Assembly (NCBI GenBank): GCA_035610365.1
Contig: CM069433.1
Location: 79,580,236-79,644,235, forward strand
Direction: 5' to 3'
Length of the DNA: 64,000 nt
From: Aquatica leii
Lineage: Eukaryota > Arthropoda > Insecta > Coleoptera > Lampyridae
Notes under the pieces: model-generated
Seen by the model: the letters and a program-made list of their open reading frames with translations, nothing else
Database searches by the model: none
What the model was told of the DNA's origin: nothing
In this document: piece by piece, positions 45,593 to 56,399 of the stretch
Layout: each line of letters begins with the position of its first letter
Numbering within the stretch: position 1 is the stretch's first letter
Translations under genes and position numbers: made by a program

Positions 45593-46760
45593 TTTACTGT
45601 CAGGTTAATAAATGTTTAAACTTTGTAACACTTTTAACGTAACAATAAATGTTTCTTTATACAAAACCTAAACAATTTATCCAGTTACATATATTGTGTA
45701 AAATAAATAACCTGCGATAAGAAATCATGTAATCTCTTCCATAAGTTTGCCTTTTTTAATGTCAGTTTTTACGTACTTTAGGAAATAAGATAAAGATAGA
45801 CAGATAATGAAAGCAATATTACATTCAAGTACTAATTGTGGCGTTATATCTAAGCTATTTTGAGATTGCCGAGTACAACGAACTGACCCAATCAGCAAGG
45901 AAACGTTTTTTTCATGTTTTAAAAACTTTACAACGTTTTAAAATAGTCGAAATAAAAAATGTTTTTCCAAAAAATATTTATGTTGCGTTTTAAAAATATT
46001 TCATTTAAACATTGATATTGAAATATTTTAAAAATGTTTTCTAAAACATTTTTTAGTAACATAAAAAACGTTTTTACTTTATTAGAAATCATACTTTTGC
46101 TTGCTTTCACCTATACACTTGTTTCTTTTATATATTGTAACAAAAACACAATTATATAAAATTTTGTTACATATTATTAATAAATATACATATTAAACCT
46201 TTTCGTTTTTCTAAAAACTTTCTTGCAAATTTGAAATAAGTACTTAATAATCGCGTTTGCGCAAAGTACCGGTACCTGCGTGAAAAGATGGCGATTTTGT
46301 ATTATATTTTAAGCTTCAAAGAATCAACAATTTCCATGGTATTACTCGCTATGCTGTGTAATGTATTGTTAGCGTATCAGTTTAATCGTTTTCTAATTTA
46401 AGTTCTAGTGAAACTCAAATAGATACTTTTAGTTTATATCGCATTTATTATGGTACGTTTTTCTTTGTTTTTTGTTGCAAGAAATTTTGCTGAAGTATAA
46501 TGTTATTTGTTACAGCAGTGGTACACTAAAACGTTCATTCTATGTACTTTATGATTTCCATTCTTTGTGATGTTTTAAGGTTATCAAATTGATACGATGT
46601 TAGCCAAATGGGAGATTTGAACGTGCTCAATAACCAATTAATCTTGGTATGTAATTTTTTCAGTATTTTTTTGTGTGTACAAAGTTTCAAAATTTTGGAT
46701 TGTTAGTTCTGGTTTTCGTTTTTACACAAAGAGGTAGTGAAAAGTTTTCTTATTTTATAG

Positions 46761-46877
46761 ATAATATCCTTCGGTGTGGAGGAACGGCAACAATAAAAAC
46801 AACCTTTATTGTTCAGGCCTTAACAGATAAAGGTTGTTTCTATTGTTGTCGTTTTTCCACTATGAAGGATCCTATTC
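46761..46877. repeat. Long hairpin, ~50-bp arms
   Basis: Left arm 46761-46809 and right arm 46827-46877 are inverted copies. The 27 bp nearest the loop (AACAATAAAAACAACCTTTAT and its inverse) carry about three mismatches, and the outer parts are more diverged. The loop is about 17 nt. It could be a fold-back MITE or a source of hairpin RNA. Confidence 0.65.
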
Positions 46878-47460
46878 ATTAAATAGAAAAATTTTTAATT
46901 AATTGGAAACTTTTGAGAGGATTATTATAATTATTTCCATTAATATAAAGTTATTACATGAATAATGTTTGTTTTACTTTTATGTTAATGTGTTAATTTT
47001 TGTTATAGGCATCAAATGCGTTTACAGCCACATGAAACTGACTACACGAAGATTGTATTAAGGTAGGTGAAGGCAATAACGCCAGGCTGGCAATAACGCC
47101 AACGCATCATAATTCAAAAGTTCTTTGCTCCAATGGCAGATGGCGCTCAAATATCATTTCGTAGTTGGGCTTAGATGCATTCTTCAAAGATTTGTTAGTC
47201 TATGGTCCGAATTCTTAGTCGTAACGCATCTCTTGTCACGTGCGGTCGCTATTTACTGGTTGCTTATAAAAAAAATTTTCAAATATCGTGTGCTGTGTTG
47301 TATTATAATTACAAGTAAGTTATTTTTTAAATGCACTACATATTTAGGGCACTTTTGTGATAATCTGAGGCAGTATCCAGTTTTTTTTGTTTTTCTTTTT
47401 TTGGCAAACCATGCTTTTTTACAAACATGTGCGCGTTGGCAATACCGCCACCATAAGGGT

Positions 47461-47490
47461 TTAGCAATAACGCCATGGCGTTATTGCTAA
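47461..47490. promoter_or_regulatory. Perfect 30-bp palindrome built from the terminal motif
   Basis: Two inverted copies of AGCAATAACGCCA meet head to head at 47461-47490, giving a perfect inverted repeat centred on CCATGG. It lies 58 bp upstream of the transposase ATG (47549). As the motif is also the transposon terminus, I infer an internal transposase-binding site that could repress or activate its own promoter. Confidence 0.8.
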
Positions 47491-47548
47491 CCAGTCAGCT
47501 TTTTGATGGGTTTAAGTTGATTGTTGATTTATTTTGAGCATAATAATT

Positions 47549-49397
47549 ATGCCTAAAACTAGAAATCGAGGTCTAAGGGGACGTTGGAGTGCCGATGCCT
47601 TACAAAATGCGATACAAGCTATACAAGATGGCATGCCTGTCAGTACGGCAAGTAAAACGTATGACATTCCTCGAAGGACTTTAAGAGATTATGTGGAAGA
47701 AGGAAAGACTGCAAAATGTCAAATGGGCCGAAAAACTGTCATTGCTGCTGAACAAAAGGAAGAACTTTGCAGACGAATAATACGCCTGGCAGAAATAGGA
47801 TATCCTTTAACTGCGAGAACATTACGCCGTTGTGTTTTTAATTTCTGCAAAGCAAATAATATCCAAAATCCATTTAGTTTAAAAAAAGAGATGGCTGGTC
47901 GATTTTGGCTCAAACACTTTTTTGAAAGGCATCCTGAAATCAGGGTTCGTAAAGCCCAAAACATGAATCCGGCGAGGGCTCAGAAATTGAACAAATTTAT
48001 TGTAACGGACCATTTTAATAAACTTCGCGATATCCTTATCCAGCTGGACATCCTGGATAAACCTCAGTTTATCTACAATATGGACGAAAAAGGGTGCCGA
48101 CTTGGTTTACATCATCAACAAGGTGTTCTCGCAAAAAAGGGCGCGAAAAGAGTACATCTAGTTGCTAAGGAACATGCAGAAAATGTCACAGTTGTTTCCT
48201 GTGGTAACGCAATGGGCAATGCAATTCCCCCTTTTGTTATTTTTAAGGGTAAACGAATGAAGCCGGAGTTCGCAGACGATTTACCACCAGGCAGCAAGGT
48301 TATAATGACACAAAAGGCTAGTATGACAATTGAAGGATTTAAACAGTGGCTCTCTCATTTCGCGCAATTTAGGTTAAATGGGCATTGCTTATTAATTTTT
48401 GATGGGGCAAAGTGTCATTTAGACTATTCCATAGCAGAAGCTGCAGATGAGTTGGGCATAACGTTGTATTGCTTACCAAGCTAATACAACACATGAACTA
48501 CAGCCTATGGACAAGGCTGTGTTCCGCTCATTCGAATATTATTGGGATGACGAACTTTTGAAGTTTTGGGCTAAACATAGAGATCGTGCCTTAACTAAAC
48601 AACGCTTTGGAAGTATTCTCTCAATAGTCTGGGACAAATGCATGACTCCAAGCAATATAAAGTCGGGATTTTCTGCGTGTGGCATTTATCCTTTCAATGC
48701 AGAAAAAATACCAATTGAAGCTTTTGCCCCAAGCAGCGTCACGGAAAGGGAAAATATTTCCAATGTCCCAGAAATAAGAAACCAGTTAAGATCGCCAGTA
48801 AGACATAATTCACAGAATGATTCCGATGCTGAAAATTATGTGCCAAATGTGCAAAAATCGAGAAAACCCACCCTCCCCTCAACCTGGTCCATCAAAAGGA
48901 GTCACAAAGCGTCGGGTTTGCGCACCAAGACGATATATTAATAATAATTACAGTGATTCTAGTAGCAGTGACTCATCAGTGTCTGATGAGTCGTCGATTG
49001 AAAATTCGGACAATGAAACTGAACAAAATCAAAATGTTTCGTTCTCCGAAATGCTAGAGACACCGGATATGACGCGGAAAGCTACAACTAAGAACCGAAA
49101 ACCAGCCATTAATAGTAGAGCGCAAGTGGTGACGAAAAACATTTTTGAAAATTCAGGTTCGAAAGAAAAATCAAGTTCTAAAATGGGTAATAAAAAAATT
49201 GACCAGAAAAAACTTGCCAACCTCAACCAACCAAGAAAGGAAAAAGTAAAGAGAGTTGGTACTGTAAGGCTTGTAAGCAGGATAGAGTGGCAGATATGCA
49301 TTTATGCTCTATTTGCGAATGCTACCTACACGACGAGTGTGTCGGTCTTACGAAAGAAGACAAGGAAGAACGATACATCTGTCCTTATTGCTCTTAA
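47549..49397 (+). pseudogene. Pogo-like transposase with C-terminal PHD finger, three frameshifts
   Basis: Starts MPKTRNRGLRGRW at 47549. A psq helix-turn-helix (MPVSTASKTYDIPRRTLRDY) is followed by a CENP-B/Tc5-type region (FWLKHFFERHPEIRVRKAQ) and the DDE_1 catalytic domain with Asp in YNMDEKG, LLIFDGAKCHL and, after a frameshift, LQPMDKAVF. The first shift is an extra T near 48482; removing it joins LPS to NTTHELQPMD. A second lies near 48865, moving to a Ser/Asp-rich linker (YSDSSSSDSSVSDESS). A third near 49240 returns to the frame encoding a C4HC3 PHD finger (49263-49394: CKAC, CSIC, HDEC, CPYC) up to the TAA. A PHD finger reads histone tails in host proteins; here it may direct integration or mediate self-association. 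Inactive as read. Confidence 0.86.
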
Positions 49398-49748
49398 TCA
49401 ACAGAATGTTTATTTTGTTCTTTGTTCAACCTTAAAATAAATATTTACCTATAGAAAATGTGTTCTTTAATCACTAAAAAATATAAATTACTGAAAAATA
49501 TAGTGTTTTCTTTTGGGGTAAATAGGTGGCGTTATTGGCCACCCATGGTCAGCAATAACGCCACTTGACTTTTAAAAAAAAAACCGCCGAAACACCTAAA
49601 TTCAATTTAATTTTACTAAGTATATTTACTATGACTTAAAAGTATAGTCCTAGCAATACATATATGGTATACTTCGGCACGGACAGCATATCATTTCCTC
49701 AAAAGGTCCATCCAAAGCTTAGGGTGGCGTTATTGCCTGCATCTACCT
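49398..49748. other. 3' region of the pogo-like element with inverted terminal motifs
   Basis: No coding sequence beyond the PHD-finger stop. AATAAA at 49437 is a likely poly(A) signal. A near-palindrome GGTGGCGTTATTGG...CAGCAATAACGCCAC lies at 49527-49564, mirroring the 5' palindrome, followed by about 160 bp of unremarkable sequence and the right terminus. Confidence 0.6.
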
Positions 49749-50452
49749 TATTTATCTTTTGTAAGCATTTTAGAGCTGGTTCTATAATAATGGCATAAAT
49801 GTCAGTTAAGTTATACTTAATTTGATTGTAACATGCTGTCGTTATTGGCTAGAATAAATAAAACTAACAGCCAAATATGTCAGTATTTTAAAATTAAAGC
49901 AAGTATAACTAAACTTACATTTATACCATGATTATAGAACTGCTCTTAAGTACATATATTGCAATATTTAAAAAAAAACGTTGATTATACATTTTTTATA
50001 CATTAATGTAACATTTGTAAAATATTATAAATATATATAAATAATATTATAAATAATGTTTTTTAAACATTTTTAGAATGTTTTTCTAACATTGACTTTG
50101 CAACGTAATTCTGGCCATTAAGACGTTTTTGCAATGTTTTTAAAAATGTAAATATATCTTTTGTAAAACGTTGAAAAAAACATTTCAAAAATGTTTCCTT
50201 GTAGATTGGGGATGTATAATATAAAAGTAAAAAATGTGAAACATAAAAATGGTGTCATATTGATGCAAATTCTCATAACAAATACAATGTGCAAAGAAGT
50301 AGTAACCGAAGCTTAGGTAATGTATTGTTATATCCAACTTCCACAAAAAAAACTCACGATGAATGCTTTTTTATGGTTATGGCAGCGGCAGATGTGTTAA
50401 TCAAGTAGTTGAAAAATATACAACGTCACGTTGCAATGCTCTGCTACAAATA

Positions 50453-50615
50453 ACCCAGTAAACACACGACGTCCCAGGGACGTTCGTTTTATGTCCAAAT
50501 GATGTCTTTTCATCTCGGGATTTAAAACGGACCTCTTTAGGATGTATTTAATAGGACGTCCTCAGGATATCAATGAAGAACGTACGATAGGATGTACTAC
50601 GCGGAAAAACAAATT
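50453..50615. repeat. GACGTCC-type self-similar palindromic repeat
   Basis: Begins ACCCAGTAAACACA and has clustered short palindromes: ACGTCCCAGGGACGT (50469-50483), AGGACGTCCT (50553-50562), plus degenerate AGGATGT and ATGTCC copies. The organisation (ACCCA head and iterated palindromic 6-8-mers around CGT) resembles the ACGTTTT arrays of the composite just upstream. Confidence 0.45.
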
Positions 50616-51560
50616 TGGGCGTTTGTCAATTCATATTTTTAATCGAATTTTAAAAAAATTGAAAACAAGAATTTTCATATTACCTAATGCGAATGTTTAA
50701 TTATAATTACTTATCAAATAAAATTAGAACACGATTATACATTTATTATATATAAATATAAATTAATCAATGATATAAATATAAGACAGTTAAAGAAATA
50801 TTATCCATCCATCAATTTCGGTTACTCTGGTTAATCTTTTTTTTTATATGACAAATATTTTGAAGATGTGTGTGATTCACTTCAACCACACCGATAATCT
50901 GGTTTCGCACATAAACGAGACAAATGCAAACTTAGTGCGCGTGCCCACTTTCCTTCCTGTTCTCTGGTGCCTACTCAACACCCGTACGCTCCTTTGGTAT
51001 ATCAAAGTGTTCTCTATGGTTACACCTGTGTTACACTCTGTTTGCACCGTTTGCACTCTGTATTTGTTTTTGTTGGTTTTCTGACTACTTTATTTATCTG
51101 TTCTTTTTATTATCTAACGTTTTTTGGGTGTTTTAGTGCATAAACAAATTTATTTGGTAAGTTTTTGGTACCTTGTATTCATTTATAATGCATAAAAATC
51201 ATAATTTAAATTTATTTTGAATTACTAAAAAATTTATCGAAATTAAAAGATCACAATTATTAATAATCGTGATTTAAAACCCTATCTCGTGCGCATACCT
51301 ATGCGGTGAATTGAAAATATTTATTTTACTCAAAAAATTATTAAAAAAATGTTTCCTTTCTATTAAAGTTTTAAAAGCGTGACGTTATCTTACGACTTTA
51401 TCGTCGCGATTCACAATAATTCATTCAAAAATTCACCCACTACCTGTCAACATGACCGATAAGGCACAAACTCGCTTATCTAACTAAGAAACTATAACCA
51501 ACGCTATAACGTTATCGCGTTCTTGGAAACAGCGTCTTAGTTCATAGTTATGACACACAG
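50616..51560. other. Intergenic, no gene seen
   Basis: AT-rich with short open frames and no domain, splice-supported or otherwise. Confidence 0.4.
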
Positions 51561-51599
51561 ATGTACTACCAGAGAGAAGATATACTTAGAGGGGAATCT

Positions 51600-52125
51600 C
51601 CTGTATATAAACTTGGAACACAGTTTATGGCGCCCTACAACGGTTGTGGGGAAAACAAATAGCGCGAATTTTAAACTTAATGTGTGGGTGTGGATAGCAC
51701 CCATTGTTATTGAAATTATTTATTTTAAATGTTTTCTTGTTTTTGAAAGAATAGTTATGAAAATTGTCACTTTTTTATAATTATGCATTAAAAAAAGCGA
51801 CTTATTTTATATAACATTTTTTATTTGCACAAATACTATATAAATAACTTCCAGTTTCATTCGAATCAACACCGTGTGAATATTGTAACAACTTTTCTTT
51901 AAAACGAATATGAAAACCTTCAGTTTTTAAATAGTAATAAACGTTAGAATCAAACACGTGTAAAAATAACTTGCATTATTTAGTCGATTTTATTCGAGAA
52001 ATGCAATTCAGCGTTTTTAGCCTTCAAGGTCCGAAAAAGAGGGAAATAAAATTTGCTGTGTTTGTATTTTTTACCGATAATTATTACATAGTGGCCTCTA
52101 ACGGTTGTGGGGAAAAGTTAAAACG
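51600..52125. repeat. Two related copies of an ACGGTTGTGGGGAAAA segment
   Basis: TGGCGCCCTACAACGGTTGT (51628-51647) continuing GGGGAAAA, and TGGCCTCTAACGGTTGTGGG (52092-52111) continuing GAAAA, are direct repeats about 460 bp apart. TGGCGCC followed by ACGG..GTGGGG resembles the primer-binding/leader junction of LTR retrotransposons, so they could be relics of two LTR leaders. No LTR pair or coding sequence supports this. Confidence 0.3.
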
Positions 52126-54740
52126 TTATTCCTTTTCACTCAATTGGAGTTACTCGTCTACAAATACTTAGTTTATGTGTACTACTCTTTTGATCTTGTT
52201 CGAAACGCCACCCTGACCTCGGACATTTAAACGGGTTATATGTAACGTTGCCAGACTTAATTTTTTTTTGTCCAACGCAATATTACCTTTTACCTTTACT
52301 TGAAAATGTATTGATACATATATACCTGTAATGTTCTAACCCCAGATTCTACGTTAACTTCACATTACAGTTACAACAATTCAAATCAGAGCGGGAAAAC
52401 TTACAAATGGCTGCTAAAACCAACTTTCCCGCCAAAACAAACCCGCCCCAAATTTAGAAAACGCAGTAAAGTTTAAAATTACCCGGCAAAACCCACACAA
52501 ACGTGATCGTCTAATAAGGCCCTCTGTTGTCTTAAGGAGACACGAATACACTTGCAGCGAACTGTAATCGGAAGGGAAAATCAAAACAAACAGTAAACAA
52601 AAAGATATTTATTTAAAAGCTTCCTAAAATTTTGTAACTATCAATTTATTAATTAGCAACACAAGGCCAAAAAGGAGAATGGGCAGTTCAACGACGATTT
52701 GCGAGCAGAAAAGAACTCCCAAGAAAAACTACTCGCTTAAATACACATTAATTACGCTGAACAAATTTAAGTATACAAATCACACAAAACTGTTGAAAAA
52801 TATGCACATTTAACATAAGACAAGAAAATTTTGAACAGGACTTCGATCAATCTCAAAGCCTGTCGTTGAAAATACACATGTTTAAATGACGATACCAAAA
52901 CTTACATAAACAAAGAACCCAAACCAACCCTGTACCCCTGATTTGATCAAATATTCAAAAACACAAATAATTACACAAATAAAACAAGTCAAGTGATAAA
53001 ATAGCAATTGGCAACACAAATTAAATCCAAAACAGACATAAAATCACGAAATAGATACATAAAACATGTTGTACAGTTATAATGTTATAAACGCAAACAA
53101 AAAGAACCACAAAGTTGCAAAGGTAGACACTTGTTACCTGCTTAGGCAGAAGGGATGGAAAAATAATTGTCGATCATGAATCGTTATACTAAACCATAGG
53201 TCTGCCTATTTGGCCCGTAAAACCAAAGTAAAACAATGAACACAAAGGGTTGATATCTGGCATTTCTAGCAATTAACACACATTTAACATCTCAAAACAT
53301 ATAAAATTAAAACAGAAGTAGTATTAGTCTTAATACGGCCCCCCGCATAGGTACCAATATCACGCTCTCGTGCGAACGTGGGCTAGAGATGATTTGCTAC
53401 CAAGCAATACGGACTTTAATTAAGTATATTTGGATAGTTACCACCGTATTGAAAGGTAGTCTTCAAGGCGGAAAATGTTAGTACAAAACATAACAGGTCA
53501 GTTCACACTTTGTTCATTGTTAGAAATGCCCAATTCAATCCCCAATTTAAAATTAAAGCAAACCGCAAATCGACAGACCTACAGTAAATAAGTCACAATA
53601 TTAACGCGATCAAACAAAAACAGGTAACAACTGTTACACCCTAGAAAGAAATTGCATGTACAACATATTTTAAAAATAAACAAATTAAGAATGAATTAAA
53701 TAGTTAGCTAAATCAGATATGCATTATAAAAAAAAAACAGTACTACCGTGAAATAAAACACGTGGTGATATTACACACAAAGAGCAATAAAACAAGAATA
53801 CTCAGAACAAAAAAATATGATGTTAACACTTCGAAGGCACGAACAAAGATGATGCTTTCCAGCCAAAAAAGATGCATCCCGCGCAAAAATGTCGCAAGAG
53901 CGATGTTGCCACTTGTTGCAGAATCGTGTGGTATGTTGCCAAAGCTTGCAAAATTTCGTAAACAGCTACTCTTTGGTTACCTCATACCTATGTAACTTTT
54001 CTTTATTATATTATTGTTAAAATAATAAATATTAATTTACCAAAAGCGTAAACTTTTTACTCCAATACTGAAAGAATTTTATAAATAAAAGAGAAGTAAC
54101 AACAAAGAGAAAAGAAGGTATTTAGTTTGCTTCATCCTTTGGCACTCGAAAAAATTTGACTCCACGGTCCCGAAATTTGTGGAAAGTGTTCTTACAATTT
54201 TTATAAATACATTAAACTCCACCAGTCTTTTCGTCACTCATAGTAATTAACTACCGTTATTTAAACACGCTAAACCACTAATATATACAATAAAAATAAA
54301 CACTAAAAGTTCCAAAGCATTAATGATTGCTTTAATAAGAGTCAATCCAAAACAACGCCATAAAAACATTAAAAACAAAATACGGATTGTTTTCGCACAG
54401 CTGTTTGGGAACGCATGCGCTTTGCATGCGGTCCCTTTAAATCAGTTATGTCTTGCATCTTTATTGTATATTCGTTTCTCCCTCTTGCTGATACATCTGT
54501 CCGTAGGACATTATAATCTGTGACAGTATGAAGAAAATCAGTGCTAATTGTCAACGACGTGACGGTTATGATCTAGACAAGCAAAACACGTTCGCCATCT
54601 CTTGCATAAAAACGCAACTAAAGGTTGAATGTCATATGATTAGCCAATGGTAGAAGCATATTTTAACAAGAAAGTGTCAGAATTAAAATAGTTCAAACAG
54701 AGCAGTGGAATATTTTTTCTCTATTTCGACATGAGAATTA
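52126..54740. other. Intergenic, no gene seen
   Basis: No coding region, RNA gene or clear transposon end is recognisable. Short ORFs such as 53762-53995 have no known domain. Confidence 0.4.
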
Positions 54741-54751
54741 ACGATTCTTAC

Positions 54752-54797
54752 ACTAAAATCCGTGTAAGAATAAGCAAATTCTTACACGAATTTTAGT
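54752..54797. repeat. Compact hairpin, 20-bp arms
   Basis: Arms ACTAAAATCCGTGTAAGAAT (54752-54771) and its inverse (54778-54797) with a single mismatch, and a 6-nt loop AAGCAA. No matching outer stem is visible. The loop is shorter than in a typical miRNA precursor. Confidence 0.7.
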
Positions 54798-55111
54798 AAT
54801 GTTAGTTTTTTCAAAGTTGGTATCTTTACATCCTAAGTTGACGTTACATGAAAAAGAAATCAAAATGATTTCAACTTAACAATTGAAATTAAAATTTTGA
54901 TGCCAAGATAAAATAAAAACGTCCTATTAATTCAAAGTATTTGCTTATAAAGGTATAAAGAGATAATTTTGTATGAGATTTTAGGTTAACATATAAATTT
55001 CAATATGTCAAAGTGTAAGTGTTGCCAATTCAATAAAATATAAAAGTTTTCCAATGTTGTTTTAAAATTAAAATTATTCGAAAAATATTAAATATTGTAT
55101 CGAAATAGAGA

Positions 55112-55254
55112 AAATAGTATAAAGCACACGTCATAGAATACATTTCAATCACTCGACTGCTTCATAAACTCGCCGCTGCGCGGCTCGTGTATGAAACCTG
55201 GTCTCGTGATTGAAGCGCGTTCATTCTGTAACTTGTGTTTTAATATACTATTCT
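55112..55254. repeat. Fold-back repeat with GC-rich apex (second copy type)
   Basis: Arms run from AATAGTATA (55113) to TATACTATT (55245-55253). Paired blocks include TTCAATCAC, TTCATAAACTCG opposite CTCGTGTATGAA, and an apex GCCGCTGCGCGGC (55172-55184). GC-rich apex in AT-rich DNA, as in the fold-back at 25461-25575; both have CTCG flanking the apex. Confidence 0.65.
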
Positions 55255-55542
55255 AGGCGAGCTACTTCGGTCATAAAATTTATGGTACCCTTGCACTAGG
55301 TTTAAATTTCCAAAAAATGTGGTTACGAAATACAAACAAAAGATTTGTTAAATCGCCACAAATTATGCAAAACCACATGCAAAAATTAGAATTTTACAAA
55401 ATATAAATGAGTTGGTAATTTTATACCACTGCAAATTGCCCTCGACAAAAATACTATCAGCACAAGAAAAACTTGCTAAACACCAAAAACATTTTAAAGA
55501 TCTGATATAGTATTTATAAAAAAAATCTCTGGTACCCACAAC

Positions 55543-55887
55543 TAGGGTTGCCAAACCAAATTCCGGAGTAAATTCCAGTTTTTTGAAGAAGTTTCCGGAC
55601 TTTCTTGTAAATATAATGTTAATTTCGTTATGCGAGAAAACAAAACTAATATTAAAGATTTGGAAGTGTTGAAAAGTATTTCCGGGAGCGCTAAATATAA
55701 GAAAAATGATCATTATGAATGCATGTAACATTGATTTTTTAATAAAAATATTGGGTTTTTTTATTTTTTTAAAATTCCTTTATTTAAATGGTAGCAATTC
55801 TGGAAGTCTTAGAATTCTCTCTGTATGCCGGACAAAGACCTAAATTACCGAACATGTCCGGAAAATTCCGGACGTATGGCATCCCTA
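55543..55887. mobile_element. hAT-like MITE, 345 bp, perfect 8-bp target duplication
   Basis: Termini TAGGGTTGCCAAACC and, inverted at the right, TAGGGATGCCATACG. The flanking 8-mers 55535-55542 and 55888-55895 are both CCCACAAC. Interior strings TTCCGGA and AATTCCGGAC occur near both ends. No coding capacity. Confidence 0.9.
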
Positions 55888-56078
55888 CCCACAACATAAT
55901 TCTTACGGATCCTGTAATCGGATTTGTAGTGCAAAAACAGCATTTTATGTGATTTTATCCCAGACTTAAGTTACAACATTCATTCAAGTAATTGACCGTT
56001 GATTCGTCGTTGATTAGGATTTGTTGAGCTTACAAGAATTTATAGTAAAATAAAATCGTTTGTACATATTCATACATT

Positions 56079-56230
56079 AATAATAATAATAGTCTTTATT
56101 CATTTTTTTTTACAATAGAAAGTTGCAACACAATACAGTAGTGATCAGACATACTCATGGTCTAAAGAAGGCCGTCTGAGGAGTTGTCACAGAACTGTAC
56201 CTATTAAATCAAATTAATTCACAATAAAAA
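56079..56230 (-). mobile_element. LINE 3'-end fragment, minus strand
   Basis: On the minus strand the sequence ends in a run of A, then TGAATAAAGAC (contains AATAAA) and a (TTA)n tail at 56079-56091. This is the usual layout of a 5'-truncated LINE copy. The upstream part is too short and non-coding to classify. Confidence 0.45.
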
Positions 56231-56344
56231 ATTATTATTAAATTATTCTGAAACCCAAAACCCAAAGCAAACTTTCAACAAAACCCACTAAACAAATCTG
56301 TTACCTTGATATCATATTTATATAAATACGACAACCTTATATTT

Positions 56345-56395
56345 ACATAAATTGTTTTATGTAACATTAATGTAACATTTATATCAGAAAATGTT
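56345..56395 (+). repeat. 51-bp dispersed repeat, copy 1
   Basis: ACATAAATTGTTTTATGTAA plus ATTAATGTAACATTTATATC, matched by 58752-58802 with two mismatches in 51 bp. The first 17 bp are themselves a palindrome (ACATAAAttgTTTTATGT). Confidence 0.75.
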
Positions 56396-56399
56396 CCGT

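Larger units (their letters stand above)
47061..49748 (+). mobile_element. Pogo-like DNA transposon (2688 bp) with repeated terminal motif
   Basis: It is flanked by TA at 47059-47060 and 49749-49750. The termini AGGTAGGTGAAGGCAATAAC and, inverted, AGGTAGATGCAGGCAATAAC differ at two positions and continue to GCCA. The core motif GGCAATAACGCC recurs at 47099 (plus), 47438 (GGCAATACCGCC), within a palindrome at 47461-47490, near the right end at 49529-49564 in both orientations, and in the right terminus (49725-49736). Confidence 0.9.
45885..50225. repeat. Fold-back-like composite with ACGTTTT-rich ends, hosting a pogo element
   Basis: At the left (45885-46090) CCAATCAGCAAGGAAACG is followed by many AACGTTTT/AAAACATT/AAAATGTTTT strings. 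The right end (50040-50225) contains the inverse: the same kinds of strings end in GTTTCCTTGTAGATTGG. Reading inward, both ends share CCAATC-nn-CAAGGAAAC. This suggests one older element with long repetitive ends, interrupted by the pogo-PHD element at 47061-49748. No transposase of its own is visible. Confidence 0.45.
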
